Shown one piece after another: positions 25,328-34,604 of a stretch of 64,000 bases of DNA (position 1 is the first letter of the stretch; each line of letters begins with the position of its first letter). The position numbers were made by a program, and so were the translations under genes. Source of the DNA: Solidesulfovibrio sp. (GTDB lineage: Bacteria; Desulfobacterota; Desulfovibrionia; Desulfovibrionales; Desulfovibrionaceae); NCBI RefSeq assembly GCF_029978005.1, contig NZ_JARKOZ010000032.1, positions 16,319 through 80,318 of the forward strand, read 5' to 3'. Under the pieces are notes generated by a model. That model saw only the letters and a program-made list of their open reading frames with translations. It was not told the DNA's origin and did not search any database.

Positions 25328-26446
25328 TCAGTTTCCGGAAGGCAGGGCGCCGGCCGAGCCGAGCTTGTCCAGCACCTGCCCGCACAGCAGATCGTAGCCG
25401 GTCATGGTCATGTGCACGCCGTCCTTGGCCCGAAGCGGCACCTTCCTGCCGCCGATGTCCTTGGCCTGGACGTAGTTGCCCGAAGCGTCGGTGAAGAGGG
25501 TCGAGGCCTCCATGTAGGTGCAGCCGCCGACCTTGGCGCAGGCGTCCTTGGCCGCGGCGTTGACCGAGACCACGCGCGCGTTGTAGGCCGCCTCCCGCAT
25601 GGCCGGCAGTCCCACCCAGATGACCTTGACCCCGGCCCCGGCGGCGATGCGAAGGAAGCTCTCGGCCTTCTCGCGGTAGGCCTCGCTCCACTGGGGCGTG
25701 CCGGGCTGCCTGCCGCCGATGGCGTTGTTGGCGTCGTTGCCGCCCATGACCACCACCACGGCCGAAAGCTTTTCCTTGGCCACAAGCTCGGTCAGCTTCT
25801 TTTCCCAGTCGAAGAACTTCTTGTTGATGAGCCCGGTGGAGACCTTGCCCAGGGGCTCGCAGCCCAGGCCGGTCTTTTCCAGGCGCTGGGACATGGTCAT
25901 GCCCACGCCCACGGCCAGGGAATCGCCGACCACGGCCACGGCGGCGGTCTTCTCCCGGGGCGTGGCCTCCCTGGCGTCCTTTTTCCCCTTTTTCGCAGCG
26001 TCCTGGCGGGGTTCGGCCTGGGGGGACGCCTCTGTCTTCTCCCCGGCGGGCCGGGTCGGTTTGCCCTCGGGCTTGGCCTGGGAGGCGTTTTCCGGCGCGG
26101 GCACAGGCTCGACCGGCTCGCTTTTGGGCTGGGGCAGGGCGGCGGCCTGGACGGGGACGGGCTCCAGGGCCTTTTTGGTCTGCTCCTCGGGCGAGGCCGG
26201 GCGGGCCGGCCCGGCCGGGGGCGTCGTGTCCAGGGTCAGGTCGGCCGGGGGCGCGGCGGCCGGCGGCGCGGGCTCGGGAACGGCCTTGACTTCGGCCTCG
26301 GCGTCGCCGGGCGGGGCGGTCTCGGGCGCGGCGGTTTTTTCGGCCACGCGCTTGTCCTCGCCTTTGCTCGAGGTGTTGACGCAGCCCGTGGCCAGGACGG
26401 CCACGGTCAGGGAAAGCGTGAAGACGAAAAACAGTAGGGATCGCAT
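25328..26446 (-). CDS. SGNH/GDSL-hydrolase lipoprotein (DUF459-like)
   Basis: The 372-residue protein starts at an ATG with GGAGAGG five bases ahead. It has a lipoprotein signal ending LATGC, then a Pro/Ala/Lys-rich tether of about 170 residues, then an SGNH hydrolase domain with GDSLAVGVG (nucleophile Ser), VVMGGNDAN and DGVHMTMTGY (Asp/His). This resembles COG2845 proteins, which are thought to act on cell-wall or polysaccharide acyl groups. It is likely anchored in the envelope, with the long linker reaching into the periplasm. The substrate is unknown. Confidence 0.8.
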   Translation of the reverse strand: MRSLLFFVFTLSLTVAVLATGCVNTSSKGEDKRVAEKTAAPETAPPGDAEAEVKAVPEPAPPAAAPPADLTLDTTPPAGPARPASPEEQTKKALEPVPVQAAALPQPKSEPVEPVPAPENASQAKPEGKPTRPAGEKTEASPQAEPRQDAAKKGKKDAREATPREKTAAVAVVGDSLAVGVGMTMSQRLEKTGLGCEPLGKVSTGLINKKFFDWEKKLTELVAKEKLSAVVVVMGGNDANNAIGGRQPGTPQWSEAYREKAESFLRIAAGAGVKVIWVGLPAMREAAYNARVVSVNAAAKDACAKVGGCTYMEASTLFTDASGNYVQAKDIGGRKVPLRAKDGVHMTMTGYDLLCGQVLDKLGSAGALPSGN

Positions 26447-26690
26447 GAAGCCTCTCCGCCGATGACCTGGACATGACGGGGCGGCCGAGGGGCCGCTTTG
26501 TTGGCGCCATGTCCGATGTTCCTGGCGACGCTTATGACCCATGGGGCAGGGCCGGTCAAATCGAAGATGGACCGGCCCGGCGGCGTTCGCCCGATACCAC
26601 ACAACCATCACCATTCCGGCACCAAGCGGCGCATCGGGCCTCCTATACTGTCTCGTCCGGCGCGTTCCGCGCTAAAGAGGAGGTTTCGCC

Positions 26691-29156
26691 ATGAAGGACC
26701 GGCATCCCGACACCGACGCCCACGGCGAGGCGGCCGTCGCCGCGCTGCGGGAGGGCATCCTGCGCCATATCGTGACCACCTTCGGCTCGGACAGCGAGCG
26801 CGTGAACAAGGACAGGCTCTACAAGGGGCTGGCCGCCGCCGTGCGCGACCGGTTGGCCGAGAACTGGGTGGCCACCAGGCGGCGCTACCGGGCCGAGAAG
26901 GCCAAGCGGGTGTACTACCTGTCCCTGGAGTTCCTGCCCGGGCGGTTTCTCAGGCAGAACATCCTGGCCAGCGGCCTGTCGGAGGCCGTGGAGACGGTGC
27001 TGCGCGAATTCGGCCATAGTCTGGGCGCGCTGGAATCCAAGGAAGCCGAGCCGGGACTCGGCAACGGGGGCCTGGGACGACTGGCCTCCTGCTACATGGA
27101 TTCCATGGCCGCGCTGCGCATCCCCGGCCACGGCTACGGGATCCGCTACGACTACGGTCTGTTCGAACAGTCCCTGGAGGACGGCTTCCAGGCCGAGCGC
27201 GCCGACAACTGGATGCGCTTCGGCTCGGTGTGGCAGTTCGACCGGCCGCACTTCTTCTACCTGGTGCGCTTCGGCGGCCGGGTCGAGCGATTCGTGGACG
27301 AGACCGGACGGCTGCGCCACGCCTGGGTGGACACCAAAAAGGTCCGAGCCATGGCCTGCGACTTCCTCATCCCGGGCTACGGCAACCACTACACCACGAG
27401 CATGCGCATGTGGGCGGCCAAGGCCACCACGGGCTTCGACCTCAAGCGCTTCAACGCCAGCGACTACGTGGGCGCGCTGCGGGAGAAGACCCTCAGCGAA
27501 AACATCTCCATGGTCCTCTATCCCGAGGACGACACGCCCGAGGGCAAGGAGCTGCGCCTCAAGCAGCAGTATTTCCTCGTCTCGGCCACGCTCCAGGACA
27601 TCATGCGTCGCCACGACAACGACGGCGGCTCCCTGGAGACCCTGCCGGACGAAGTGGCCATCCACCTCAACGAAACCCATCCGGCCATCGCCGTGGCCGA
27701 ACTCATGCGTCTGCTCGTGGACGAGCGGCTCATGGACTGGGAAACGGCCTGGAAGGTGTGCACGGACGTGTTCGCCTACACCAACCACACCGTCCTGCCC
27801 GAGGCCCTGGAGTGCTGGCCGGTGGAACTGCTCGCGCGCGTCTTGCCCCGGCACATGGAGATCATCTACGAGATCAACCGCCGCTTCCTGGAGGAGGTGG
27901 CGGACCGCTATCCCGGCGATTGCCGCAAGCGCGAACGCCTCTCGCTCATCGGCGAGGGCTGGAACCGCCACGTGCGCATGGCCCACCTGGCCGTCGTCGG
28001 CAGCCGCAAGGTCAACGGCGTGGCCGCCCTGCACACCGAGATCCTCAAGGACCACGTGTTCAAGGATTTTCACGAGCTGTGGCCGGAGAAGTTTGTCAGC
28101 GTGACCAACGGCGTCTCGCCCAGGCGCTTCCTGCTCCAGGCCAACCCCCGCCTGGCCGGGCTCGTCACCGAGGCCGTGGGCCCGGGCTGGGTCACGGACC
28201 TGGACAAGCTGGCCGGGCTGCGCGGGCTGGCGGACGACGCCGCCTTCCAGGAGAAATGGCGGGCCGTGCGCCGGGTCAACAAGGAGCGCCTCATCGAGGC
28301 TATGCCGGAACTGCGCGAACTCGGCGTCTCGCCCGACGCGCTTTTCGACGTCCAGGTCAAGCGCATCCACGAATACAAACGCCAGGCGCTCAACGTGCTG
28401 CACGCCGTGACCCTCTACAACCGCATCAAGGTCCACGGCATCCTGCCCGAAACTCCCCGGGTGATCCTTTTCGGAGGCAAGAGCGCGCCCGGCTACCACA
28501 TGGCCAAGCGCATCATCAAGCTCGTCACCTCCGTGGCCGAGGTCATAAACGCCGACCCGGACGTGCGCGAACACCTGGCCGCGGTCTTTTTGCCCAACTT
28601 CAACGTGGCCCTGTCCGAACGCCTCATCCGGGCCGCCGACCTGTCCGAGCAGATCTCCACCGCCGGCATGGAGGCCTCGGGCACGGGCAACATGAAGTTC
28701 GCCCTAAACGGCGCGCTGACCATCGGCACCATGGACGGGGCCAACATCGAGATACGCCAGGAGGTGGGCGAGGAGAACTTCCTCGCCTTCGGCCTGTCCG
28801 CCGCCGAGGTGGCCGCCAACCGGGCCGGCGGCTACAACCCGCGCCTGCGCTACGAATTCGACCACGAGCTCAAGCGCGCCGTGGACATGATTCACTCGGG
28901 CTTCTTCTCGCCCGGCCGGCCCGAGCTCTTCCGCCCCCTGACCGAGGGCATGCTCGACCACGGCGACTGGTTCATGGTCCTGGCCGACTACGCTTCCTAC
29001 GTGGATGCCCAGGCCGAGGCGGCGTGCCTTTACGCCGACGCCCCGGCCTTCACCCGCCGTTCCATCATGAACACGGCCGGCATGGGGAAGTTCTCCAGCG
29101 ACCGGGCGGTCATGGAATACGTGCGCGACATCTGGGGCGTGCGGCCCCTGGAATAG
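26691..29156 (+). CDS. glgP: Glycogen/starch/alpha-glucan phosphorylase
   Basis: GlgP releases glucose-1-phosphate from alpha-1,4-glucans. The 821-residue length is normal for GT35. Signatures seen: GNGGLGRLASCYMDS, YGIRYDYGLF, the active-site segment HLNETHPAIAVAELMR, and the PLP-lysine segment EASGTGNMKFALNG. An AGAGGAGG site precedes the ATG. TATACT at 26643-26648 could be a -10 element, but no good -35 is seen. No other glycogen genes adjoin it. Confidence 0.96.
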   Translation: MKDRHPDTDAHGEAAVAALREGILRHIVTTFGSDSERVNKDRLYKGLAAAVRDRLAENWVATRRRYRAEKAKRVYYLSLEFLPGRFLRQNILASGLSEAVETVLREFGHSLGALESKEAEPGLGNGGLGRLASCYMDSMAALRIPGHGYGIRYDYGLFEQSLEDGFQAERADNWMRFGSVWQFDRPHFFYLVRFGGRVERFVDETGRLRHAWVDTKKVRAMACDFLIPGYGNHYTTSMRMWAAKATTGFDLKRFNASDYVGALREKTLSENISMVLYPEDDTPEGKELRLKQQYFLVSATLQDIMRRHDNDGGSLETLPDEVAIHLNETHPAIAVAELMRLLVDERLMDWETAWKVCTDVFAYTNHTVLPEALECWPVELLARVLPRHMEIIYEINRRFLEEVADRYPGDCRKRERLSLIGEGWNRHVRMAHLAVVGSRKVNGVAALHTEILKDHVFKDFHELWPEKFVSVTNGVSPRRFLLQANPRLAGLVTEAVGPGWVTDLDKLAGLRGLADDAAFQEKWRAVRRVNKERLIEAMPELRELGVSPDALFDVQVKRIHEYKRQALNVLHAVTLYNRIKVHGILPETPRVILFGGKSAPGYHMAKRIIKLVTSVAEVINADPDVREHLAAVFLPNFNVALSERLIRAADLSEQISTAGMEASGTGNMKFALNGALTIGTMDGANIEIRQEVGEENFLAFGLSAAEVAANRAGGYNPRLRYEFDHELKRAVDMIHSGFFSPGRPELFRPLTEGMLDHGDWFMVLADYASYVDAQAEAACLYADAPAFTRRSIMNTAGMGKFSSDRAVMEYVRDIWGVRPLE

Positions 29157-29236
29157 GCACGGCGCGGCGTCGCCGCTGGCGCGCGGGGAATATCCTCCGC
29201 CCGGCGGCGGCGAGGCTGCGGCCCGCGTCGCTTCGA

Positions 29237-29440
29237 TTGTACACCCGCCGCGACCCGGCTCAGTCGCCGCGCCCGGACGTCGAACACCTGCGCACGGACG
29301 TGCGGCGCATCTACGCGCTCATCCTGCTCCAGTGGCTGCATTACCTGGACCATATCAAGGAGAATTTCCCCTATTTCTTCTCCTTCCAGTGCCGGGTCAC
29401 GCCTTTCCTGGCCGGCGAGGACGCCACCGTGCGCGAGTAG
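29237..29440 (+). CDS. Small conserved-looking protein, start uncertain
   Basis: Downstream of glgP an open frame ends with DVRRIYALILLQWLHYLDHIKENFPYFFSF, a helical, aromatic-rich segment unlike the Arg/Pro-rich shadow frames around it, so it is probably translated. No ATG is available; the TTG at 29237 is the most plausible listed start but has no ribosome site. From there it is 67 residues. Function is unknown. The rest of the 29157-29493 gap shows nothing else. Confidence 0.45.
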   Translation: MYTRRDPAQSPRPDVEHLRTDVRRIYALILLQWLHYLDHIKENFPYFFSFQCRVTPFLAGEDATVRE

Positions 29441-29493
29441 GGCCGCGCGTGTCCCGTCCTTGCCAAGAAGTCCCGGTCGGGCGAAAGGACGGC

Positions 29494-30399
29494 ATGCGAT
29501 CCCCTTGCGCCCCTGTGCCCGGAAAATCCCCGTCCATTTTCCAGCGCCTGCTGCGCGAGCCCCTGGTCCATTTTTGCGTGCTCGGCGCGGCGCTCTTCGT
29601 CCTGGCCGATCTGAGAGAACGGCCGCAGCCGGCCGGGGACGCCGCCCGCAGCATCGTGGTGACGGACGACGACCTGCGCCAGCTCGCCGGGCTGTGGCGG
29701 GTCCAGTGGAACCGCGATCCCGCGCCGGCCGAGCTGCGCCGCCTGGTCGCCGACCAGGTGGACGAGGAGGTGGCCTTTCGCGAGGCCCTGGCCGCCGGCC
29801 TGGACCGCCAGGATATCCTGGTGCGCCGCCGGCTGGTCGAGCGCATGCGCCACGACTGGGCCACCCAGGACGGCGCGGCCGATCCCGACGAGGCCGCGCT
29901 GCGTCGATGGTACGCGGAAAACGCCGACCGCTTCGCCGCGCCCAGGCAGGCGAGCTTCGCCGTCCTCTATTTTTCCGACCGCCTGCGCGGCGGCAGAGCC
30001 AAGGAGGAGGCCATTCTGGCCCGCGACGGCCTGGCCGGCCAGGCGACGGAGCTGGCCGCGACGACCGGAATCGGCGACCCGACCGAGCTGCCGCCCCTGG
30101 CCGAGGACCTGACCCCGGACGAGGCGGCCGGGCTCTACGGCCAGGAACTGGCCGCCTCCCTGGGACGGCTGCCCCTGGGCTCCTGGCAGGGGCCGGTGGC
30201 CGTGCCCGGCGGCTACGTGCTCGTGGACATCCTGTCCAGGACGCCGGGCGAGCCGCCGGCCTTGGAGTCGGTCCGGGACGAGGTCCTCGACGCCTGGCGG
30301 GCGCGGCGGCGCGAGGAGAGCCTGGCCAAGGCCCTGGACGCGGCGCGCGGGCGCTACGCCGTGGTCCTGCCAGCGGACCTCCCGGGCGGCGCGCCGTGA
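29494..30399 (+). CDS. Membrane-anchored peptidyl-prolyl isomerase-like protein (parvulin family)
   Basis: The 301-residue protein has an N-terminal hydrophobic segment (FCVLGAALFVLADL), a SurA-like helical part (LRQLAGLWRVQWNRDPAPAELRRL) and a PPIC-like domain (AAPRQASFAVLYFSD; LGSWQGPVAVPGGYVLV). The ATG at 29494 has AAAGGA six bases ahead. Its stop overlaps the GTG of the HupE-type gene, so it is probably a dedicated folding factor for, or partner of, that membrane protein. Enzyme activity is not proved by the visible residues. Confidence 0.75.
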   Translation: MRSPCAPVPGKSPSIFQRLLREPLVHFCVLGAALFVLADLRERPQPAGDAARSIVVTDDDLRQLAGLWRVQWNRDPAPAELRRLVADQVDEEVAFREALAAGLDRQDILVRRRLVERMRHDWATQDGAADPDEAALRRWYAENADRFAAPRQASFAVLYFSDRLRGGRAKEEAILARDGLAGQATELAATTGIGDPTELPPLAEDLTPDEAAGLYGQELAASLGRLPLGSWQGPVAVPGGYVLVDILSRTPGEPPALESVRDEVLDAWRARRREESLAKALDAARGRYAVVLPADLPGGAP

Positions 30400-31382
30400 A
30401 GGCGTATCTCGCCGTCCTGTGCCTGCTGGCGGCCCTTTGGCCCCGCCCGGCCGCCGCCCACGAGACGCGCCCGGCCTACCTCGAACTGCGCGAGACCGCG
30501 CCGGGGGTCTACGACGTACTCTGGCGCACGCCGCTCTACGAAGGCCTGCGCCTGCCCTTCGACCTGCGTTTTCCCGAGGAGGCCCGGGTCCTTGGCGCGC
30601 CGCGCACGGTCGCCTATCCCGACTGGCACCTGGAGACCTGGCGCATGGCCGTGCCCGGCGGCATCCTCGGCAAGCCCATCCTTTTTCGCGGCCACGAGGC
30701 CACCACCGCCGGCGTGGTGGCCCGTCTCTTGCCCCTCGGCGGCCCGGAGCGGACCGTGGTGGTGCCCCCGGGGCGCGAGGCGGCCGTCTTTTCCGGCCGG
30801 CCGGCGGGATTTTTCGATTTCCTGCTCTCCGGCGTGCGCCATATCCTCTACGGACCCGACCACCTGCTCTTCATTGCGGGCTTGCTGTGTCTGGTGTCCG
30901 GCGGCCGTGTCCTTGTCGAAACCGTCACGGCCTTCACCTTGGCCCACAGCCTGACCCTGGCCGCCGCCACCCTGGGCTGGGCCGAGGTCCCGGTGGAGGC
31001 CGTCAACGCGGCCGTGGGGCTCAGCATCCTTTTTCTCGGCCCGGAGATCGTGCGCCGCCTGCGGGGGGAGGCGAGCCTCACCGTACGCTTCCCGTGGCTG
31101 GCCGCTTTCGCCTTCGGACTGTTGCACGGCTTCGGCTTCGCCGGTTCCCTGACCGGCCTCGGGCTTTCGCGCCGAGAACTGCTTGTCGCCCTGCTCGGAT
31201 TCAACTGCGGCGTGGAAGTGGGGCAGCTCGCCTTCGTGGCGGCATTGCTCGGGCTTTGGGCCTCGGTGCGCCGGCTTGGCATCCGCCCGCCGGATTGGGC
31301 GTCCTATGTCCCGGCCTATGTCGTGGGTTCGGCCGGGGCCTACCTGACCTTGTCGCGCACCTTGGTGCTCCTGGGGAAATGA
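30396..31382 (+). CDS. HupE/UreJ family membrane protein with periplasmic N-terminal domain
   Basis: The 328-residue protein starts with GTG inside a GTGA overlap. Residues 1-21 form a signal peptide ending AAA before HETRPAYLELRE. A periplasmic beta-rich domain of about 125 residues follows, then six or so membrane segments with HILYGPDHLLFIAGL and LLHGFGFAGSL, the HupE/UreJ metal-transport signature. Nickel is the likely ion, given the adjoining NicO fusion, but is not proved. The gene is packed between the PPIase and the fusion transporter. Confidence 0.85.
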   Translation: MKAYLAVLCLLAALWPRPAAAHETRPAYLELRETAPGVYDVLWRTPLYEGLRLPFDLRFPEEARVLGAPRTVAYPDWHLETWRMAVPGGILGKPILFRGHEATTAGVVARLLPLGGPERTVVVPPGREAAVFSGRPAGFFDFLLSGVRHILYGPDHLLFIAGLLCLVSGGRVLVETVTAFTLAHSLTLAAATLGWAEVPVEAVNAAVGLSILFLGPEIVRRLRGEASLTVRFPWLAAFAFGLLHGFGFAGSLTGLGLSRRELLVALLGFNCGVEVGQLAFVAALLGLWASVRRLGIRPPDWASYVPAYVVGSAGAYLTLSRTLVLLGK

Positions 31383-31383
31383 C

Positions 31384-32790
31384 ATGGCCCGGCATCGCGC
31401 GACGTTTCCAATCTTTACGGCCGCCGTCCTGGCCGTTTGCATCGCTTCGCCGGCCCAGGCCCACATGGTCAGCGCCGACGTGGGCGATTTCTACGCAGGC
31501 CTGCTCCATCCCCTGACTTCGGCCGAGCACTGGCTGCCCATGCTGGCCCTGGCCCTTTTCGCCGGCCAGTGCGGCCGGGCGGCGGCGCGCGCCGCCGTCC
31601 TCGCCTTTCCCCTGGCCTTGGCCGCCGGCGTGGCGGCCGGGGCGCGTTTTCCCGGCCCGAGCCTCTCCTTCGTCGCCGACGCGGCCGGGCTCGTCGTCCT
31701 GGGCCTGGGCCTGGCCGCCGCGCCGCGCCTGACGGGCCGGACCGTCCTTGCCGTGGCGGCCGCTGTGGCCCTGGGTCTTGTCCTTGGCTGGCGAAGCGGC
31801 GGCGATCTGGCCGCCTCGGCCGCTGGCTGGCGATTCGCGCCGGGCGTGGCCGTCACGGGCTTTGCCGTGGTTGCCGTGGCGGCGGCCTGGGTCCCCCGGC
31901 TCGCAGGGGTCCTGGCCGGCGGCCTGCGCCTCGCCTTCGGGCTGGGACTGGCCTGCTGCGGCCTGCTGCTGGGCCTCGGTGTCCTTGAGAGCTCGCCCTT
32001 CGGCGCGGCCGGGCTGCCGCGCTTTCCCGCCGAGGCCGACCTCCTCGCTCTGGCCGGTTCCGCTGCCGGCCGGCCGGGCTTCACCCTGGCGGCGCTCGGC
32101 GGCGCGTTCGTCTGGGGCGCGGGCCACGCCCTGACCCCGGGCCACGGCAAGGCCCTGGCCGCCGCCTATCTGGTCGGGGAAAGGGGCACTCCCGGCCGGG
32201 CCGTGGCCCTGGGGCTCGTCGTCACGCTCACGCATACCCTGGGCGTCTTTCTCCTCGGCCTCGCCGCCTGGCTGGCCGCCGACTCCTTCGACCGCGAGCG
32301 CCTCTTCCCTTGGCTGTCCCTGGTCTCGGGCCTGGGCGTGGCCACGGTCGGCGCTGCCCTGGTTGCCGCGCGCCTGCGCCGGCCGGTCGCGGGCCGGGAC
32401 GCGTCTGAACACAGCCATGGCGGCATTCCCCATAGCCACGGCGGCCACGGGCAGGCGCGAGGCGGCGAAGCCGGCGGCTGGCGTTCCCTGGTGGCGCTCG
32501 GCGTCTCCGGGGGGCTCGTGCCGTGTCCGGGCGCGCTGGTGCTGCTCCTTGGGGCCGTGGCCGTGGGGAGGGTGGGCTTCGGCCTGGCCTTGACGGCCGC
32601 CTTCAGCCTGGGCCTGGCCGGTGTGCTGATCGTGGTGGGGCTCTTGTTCGTGAAGGGGGCGCGTCTGCTCGAAGCCTCGGCCGGCTTCGCCAAGGCGTCC
32701 CGCTGGCTGCCGGTGTGCGCCGCGCTGGCCGTGACCGTCCTCGGCCTGGTCCTGACCGTCCAGGCCGTGATCGCCCTGGCAGGCGCCTGA
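31384..32790 (+). CDS. HupE/UreJ-NicO fusion, probable nickel/cobalt exporter
   Basis: The 468-residue protein has a signal-like N-terminus, then a HupE/UreJ-like half (GLLHPLTSAEHWLPMLALAL, residues about 30-200), then a NicO/RcnA-like half with GAGHALTPGHGKALAAAYL (about 240-260), a His-rich cytosolic loop (HSHGGIPHSHGGHG, about 340-355) and SGGLVPCPGALVLLLGA. The His-rich loop is typical of RcnA metal binding. The start lies one base after the HupE stop, so the genes act together. It meets modA tail to tail with a three-base gap. Confidence 0.82.
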   Translation: MARHRATFPIFTAAVLAVCIASPAQAHMVSADVGDFYAGLLHPLTSAEHWLPMLALALFAGQCGRAAARAAVLAFPLALAAGVAAGARFPGPSLSFVADAAGLVVLGLGLAAAPRLTGRTVLAVAAAVALGLVLGWRSGGDLAASAAGWRFAPGVAVTGFAVVAVAAAWVPRLAGVLAGGLRLAFGLGLACCGLLLGLGVLESSPFGAAGLPRFPAEADLLALAGSAAGRPGFTLAALGGAFVWGAGHALTPGHGKALAAAYLVGERGTPGRAVALGLVVTLTHTLGVFLLGLAAWLAADSFDRERLFPWLSLVSGLGVATVGAALVAARLRRPVAGRDASEHSHGGIPHSHGGHGQARGGEAGGWRSLVALGVSGGLVPCPGALVLLLGAVAVGRVGFGLALTAAFSLGLAGVLIVVGLLFVKGARLLEASAGFAKASRWLPVCAALAVTVLGLVLTVQAVIALAGA

Positions 32791-32793
32791 CGC

Positions 32794-33570
32794 CTATTTG
32801 GCCGCGCCCGGGTCCCTGAAGCCGTAGGAGGCCAGCACGGCCTGGCCCTTGGGGCCGCGCAGGTAGTCGATGAAGGCCTTGGCCGCCTCCTTGCGCGGAC
32901 AGGCGGCCACCACGGCGGCCGGGTAGACGATGGGGGCGTGGTCGGTCATCACGGCCACCGCCCGCACGCGCTTTTGGGCCATGCGGGCGTCGGTGGCGTA
33001 GACGAAGGCTGCGTCCACCTCGCCCAGGGCCACATAGTCCAGCGCCTGTTTGACCGACAGGCCGTAGACCATCTTGGGCGAGAGCGTCTCCCAGAGGCCC
33101 CGCTTGTCCAGGGCCTGCTTGGTGTAGCTGCCGGCGGGCACGGCGTCGGGTTCGCCCAGGGCCAGCTTGCCGACCTTGGGTCCGGCCAGGTCCTCCAGGC
33201 AGGTCACGCCCTGGTCGTCGGCTGGGACGGTGAGCATCAGGTCGTTGGCCGTGAAGTCCGCCCGCGTGGCCGGGTCGATGAGTCCGCTTTTGGCCGCCCG
33301 GTCCATGGTGACCTGGTCGGCCGGGGCGAAGACGTCCACGGGCGCGCCGGCCTCGATCTGCTGGAGCAGTTGGCCCGAGGCGGCGAAGTTGACGAAGACC
33401 GTGAGCCCCGGATGCTCGGCCTCGTAGGCTTTCCTGATGTCGGTCAGGGCGCTGGTGAGGCTGGCCGCCGCGGAAACCACCAACTCCTCGGCCGCGCCCG
33501 GGTGTGGGAGAAGGGCGGCGAAAAAAAGCAGGATCGCGGCCGGGACGGCAAGGCGGCATCGAAACGACAT
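32794..33570 (-). CDS. modA: Molybdate ABC transporter substrate-binding protein
   Basis: ModA binds molybdate (or tungstate) in the periplasm. The 258-residue protein has a signal peptide ending GAA before EELVVSAAASLTSAL, which is the ModA oxyanion signature, and NFAASGQLLQQIEAGAPVDVFAPAD. GGAGG lies five bases before the ATG at 33570; the longer frame to 33777 is rejected. No modB or modC follows, so the permease and ATPase must lie elsewhere, or this is a second binding protein. Confidence 0.9.
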   Translation of the reverse strand: MSFRCRLAVPAAILLFFAALLPHPGAAEELVVSAAASLTSALTDIRKAYEAEHPGLTVFVNFAASGQLLQQIEAGAPVDVFAPADQVTMDRAAKSGLIDPATRADFTANDLMLTVPADDQGVTCLEDLAGPKVGKLALGEPDAVPAGSYTKQALDKRGLWETLSPKMVYGLSVKQALDYVALGEVDAAFVYATDARMAQKRVRAVAVMTDHAPIVYPAAVVAACPRKEAAKAFIDYLRGPKGQAVLASYGFRDPGAAK

Positions 33571-33605
33571 GGCGGCCTCCTCCCCATTGTTGTTTGAAAT
33601 TGGAA

Positions 33606-34604
33606 TCAGGCGATGCGCACGGTTCCAGGAGCCCTGGGGATGGCGGGGCCGGTCGCGTCGCCCTCCTTGTCCCGACGCTCCTCCCGGGGCGGCAGGCAGC
33701 CGGGCGGCGCGGCCGGTCGCGGCCCGGACCGGCGCGAGCGGGTGCGTTTTTCCTCGTACATGCGCGCGTCGGCGCAACTGACGAGCTCGGCCAGACTGCC
33801 GGCGCAGTCGATGTCCAGGCAGGACAGGCCAATGCTCGCCGCGATGGCGTAGGGCCGCCTGCCCGAGGCGTTGAAGGCCTTCATGCGGGCCAGCAGGCGC
33901 TCCTTGGGCTCCACGGCCTCGTGGGGCGCGTCCTCGAGGCCGAACACGGCGAATTCGTCGCCGCCGAGCCGGGCCACGACGTCGGATTCCCGGAAGGTCT
34001 CGCGCAAGAGCGCGGCCATGTCCCCGAGCATCCGGTCGCCCTCGCGGTGGCCCAGGGTGTCGTTGACGATCTTCATGCCGTCGAGGTCCACGTAGAGCAA
34101 AAATGCGCCCCGGGCCAGGCGGCGGGCGGACTTGAACATCTGTTCGGCCAGGGTGAGGAAGCCCCGGCGGTTGAAAAGGCCGGTCAGCTCGTCGGACAGG
34201 GCCGCGCCCACGAGTTGCTTGTAGAGCTGGTGGCGCTCGATGGCGTGGAGGATGGCCCGGAAAAGCCCCTGGCCGTCGAAGCCGCCCTTGACCAGGAAGT
34301 CCTGCGCCCCCTCGCGCACGGCCATGGTGGAGATCTCCCGGTCGTCGAGCCCGGAGAGCACGATGATGGGCAGGTCCGGAAAGCCGGCCCGCACCGAGGT
34401 GAAGGTGGTCAGGCCCGTGGAATCCGGCAGGTTGAGGTCGAGCAGCACCACGTCCGCGCCGCCGTCGGCCAGGAGTTCGACGCCGCTTTCGAGCAGGGGG
34501 GCGTGGCGCAGGTCGAAGGGAGCGTCCGCGCCGTCCTCCAGGTAGGCCCGCACCAGTTCCGCGTCGCCGTAGTCGTCCTCGATGAGGGTGATGCGAAGGG
34601 TCAT
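33606..34604 (-). CDS. Response regulator with GGDEF domain (probable diguanylate cyclase)
   Basis: The 332-residue protein has a receiver domain (1-125; LIEDDYGDAE, LLDLNLPDSTG) and a GGDEF domain with intact RLGGDEFAV and an RESD inhibitory site five residues ahead of GGDEF, so it should make cyclic di-GMP and be product-inhibited. The C-terminal 35 residues are Arg/Pro-rich and probably disordered. The start overlaps the stop of the preceding response regulator (ATGA). Confidence 0.9.
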   Translation of the reverse strand: MTLRITLIEDDYGDAELVRAYLEDGADAPFDLRHAPLLESGVELLADGGADVVLLDLNLPDSTGLTTFTSVRAGFPDLPIIVLSGLDDREISTMAVREGAQDFLVKGGFDGQGLFRAILHAIERHQLYKQLVGAALSDELTGLFNRRGFLTLAEQMFKSARRLARGAFLLYVDLDGMKIVNDTLGHREGDRMLGDMAALLRETFRESDVVARLGGDEFAVFGLEDAPHEAVEPKERLLARMKAFNASGRRPYAIAASIGLSCLDIDCAGSLAELVSCADARMYEEKRTRSRRSGPRPAAPPGCLPPREERRDKEGDATGPAIPRAPGTVRIA

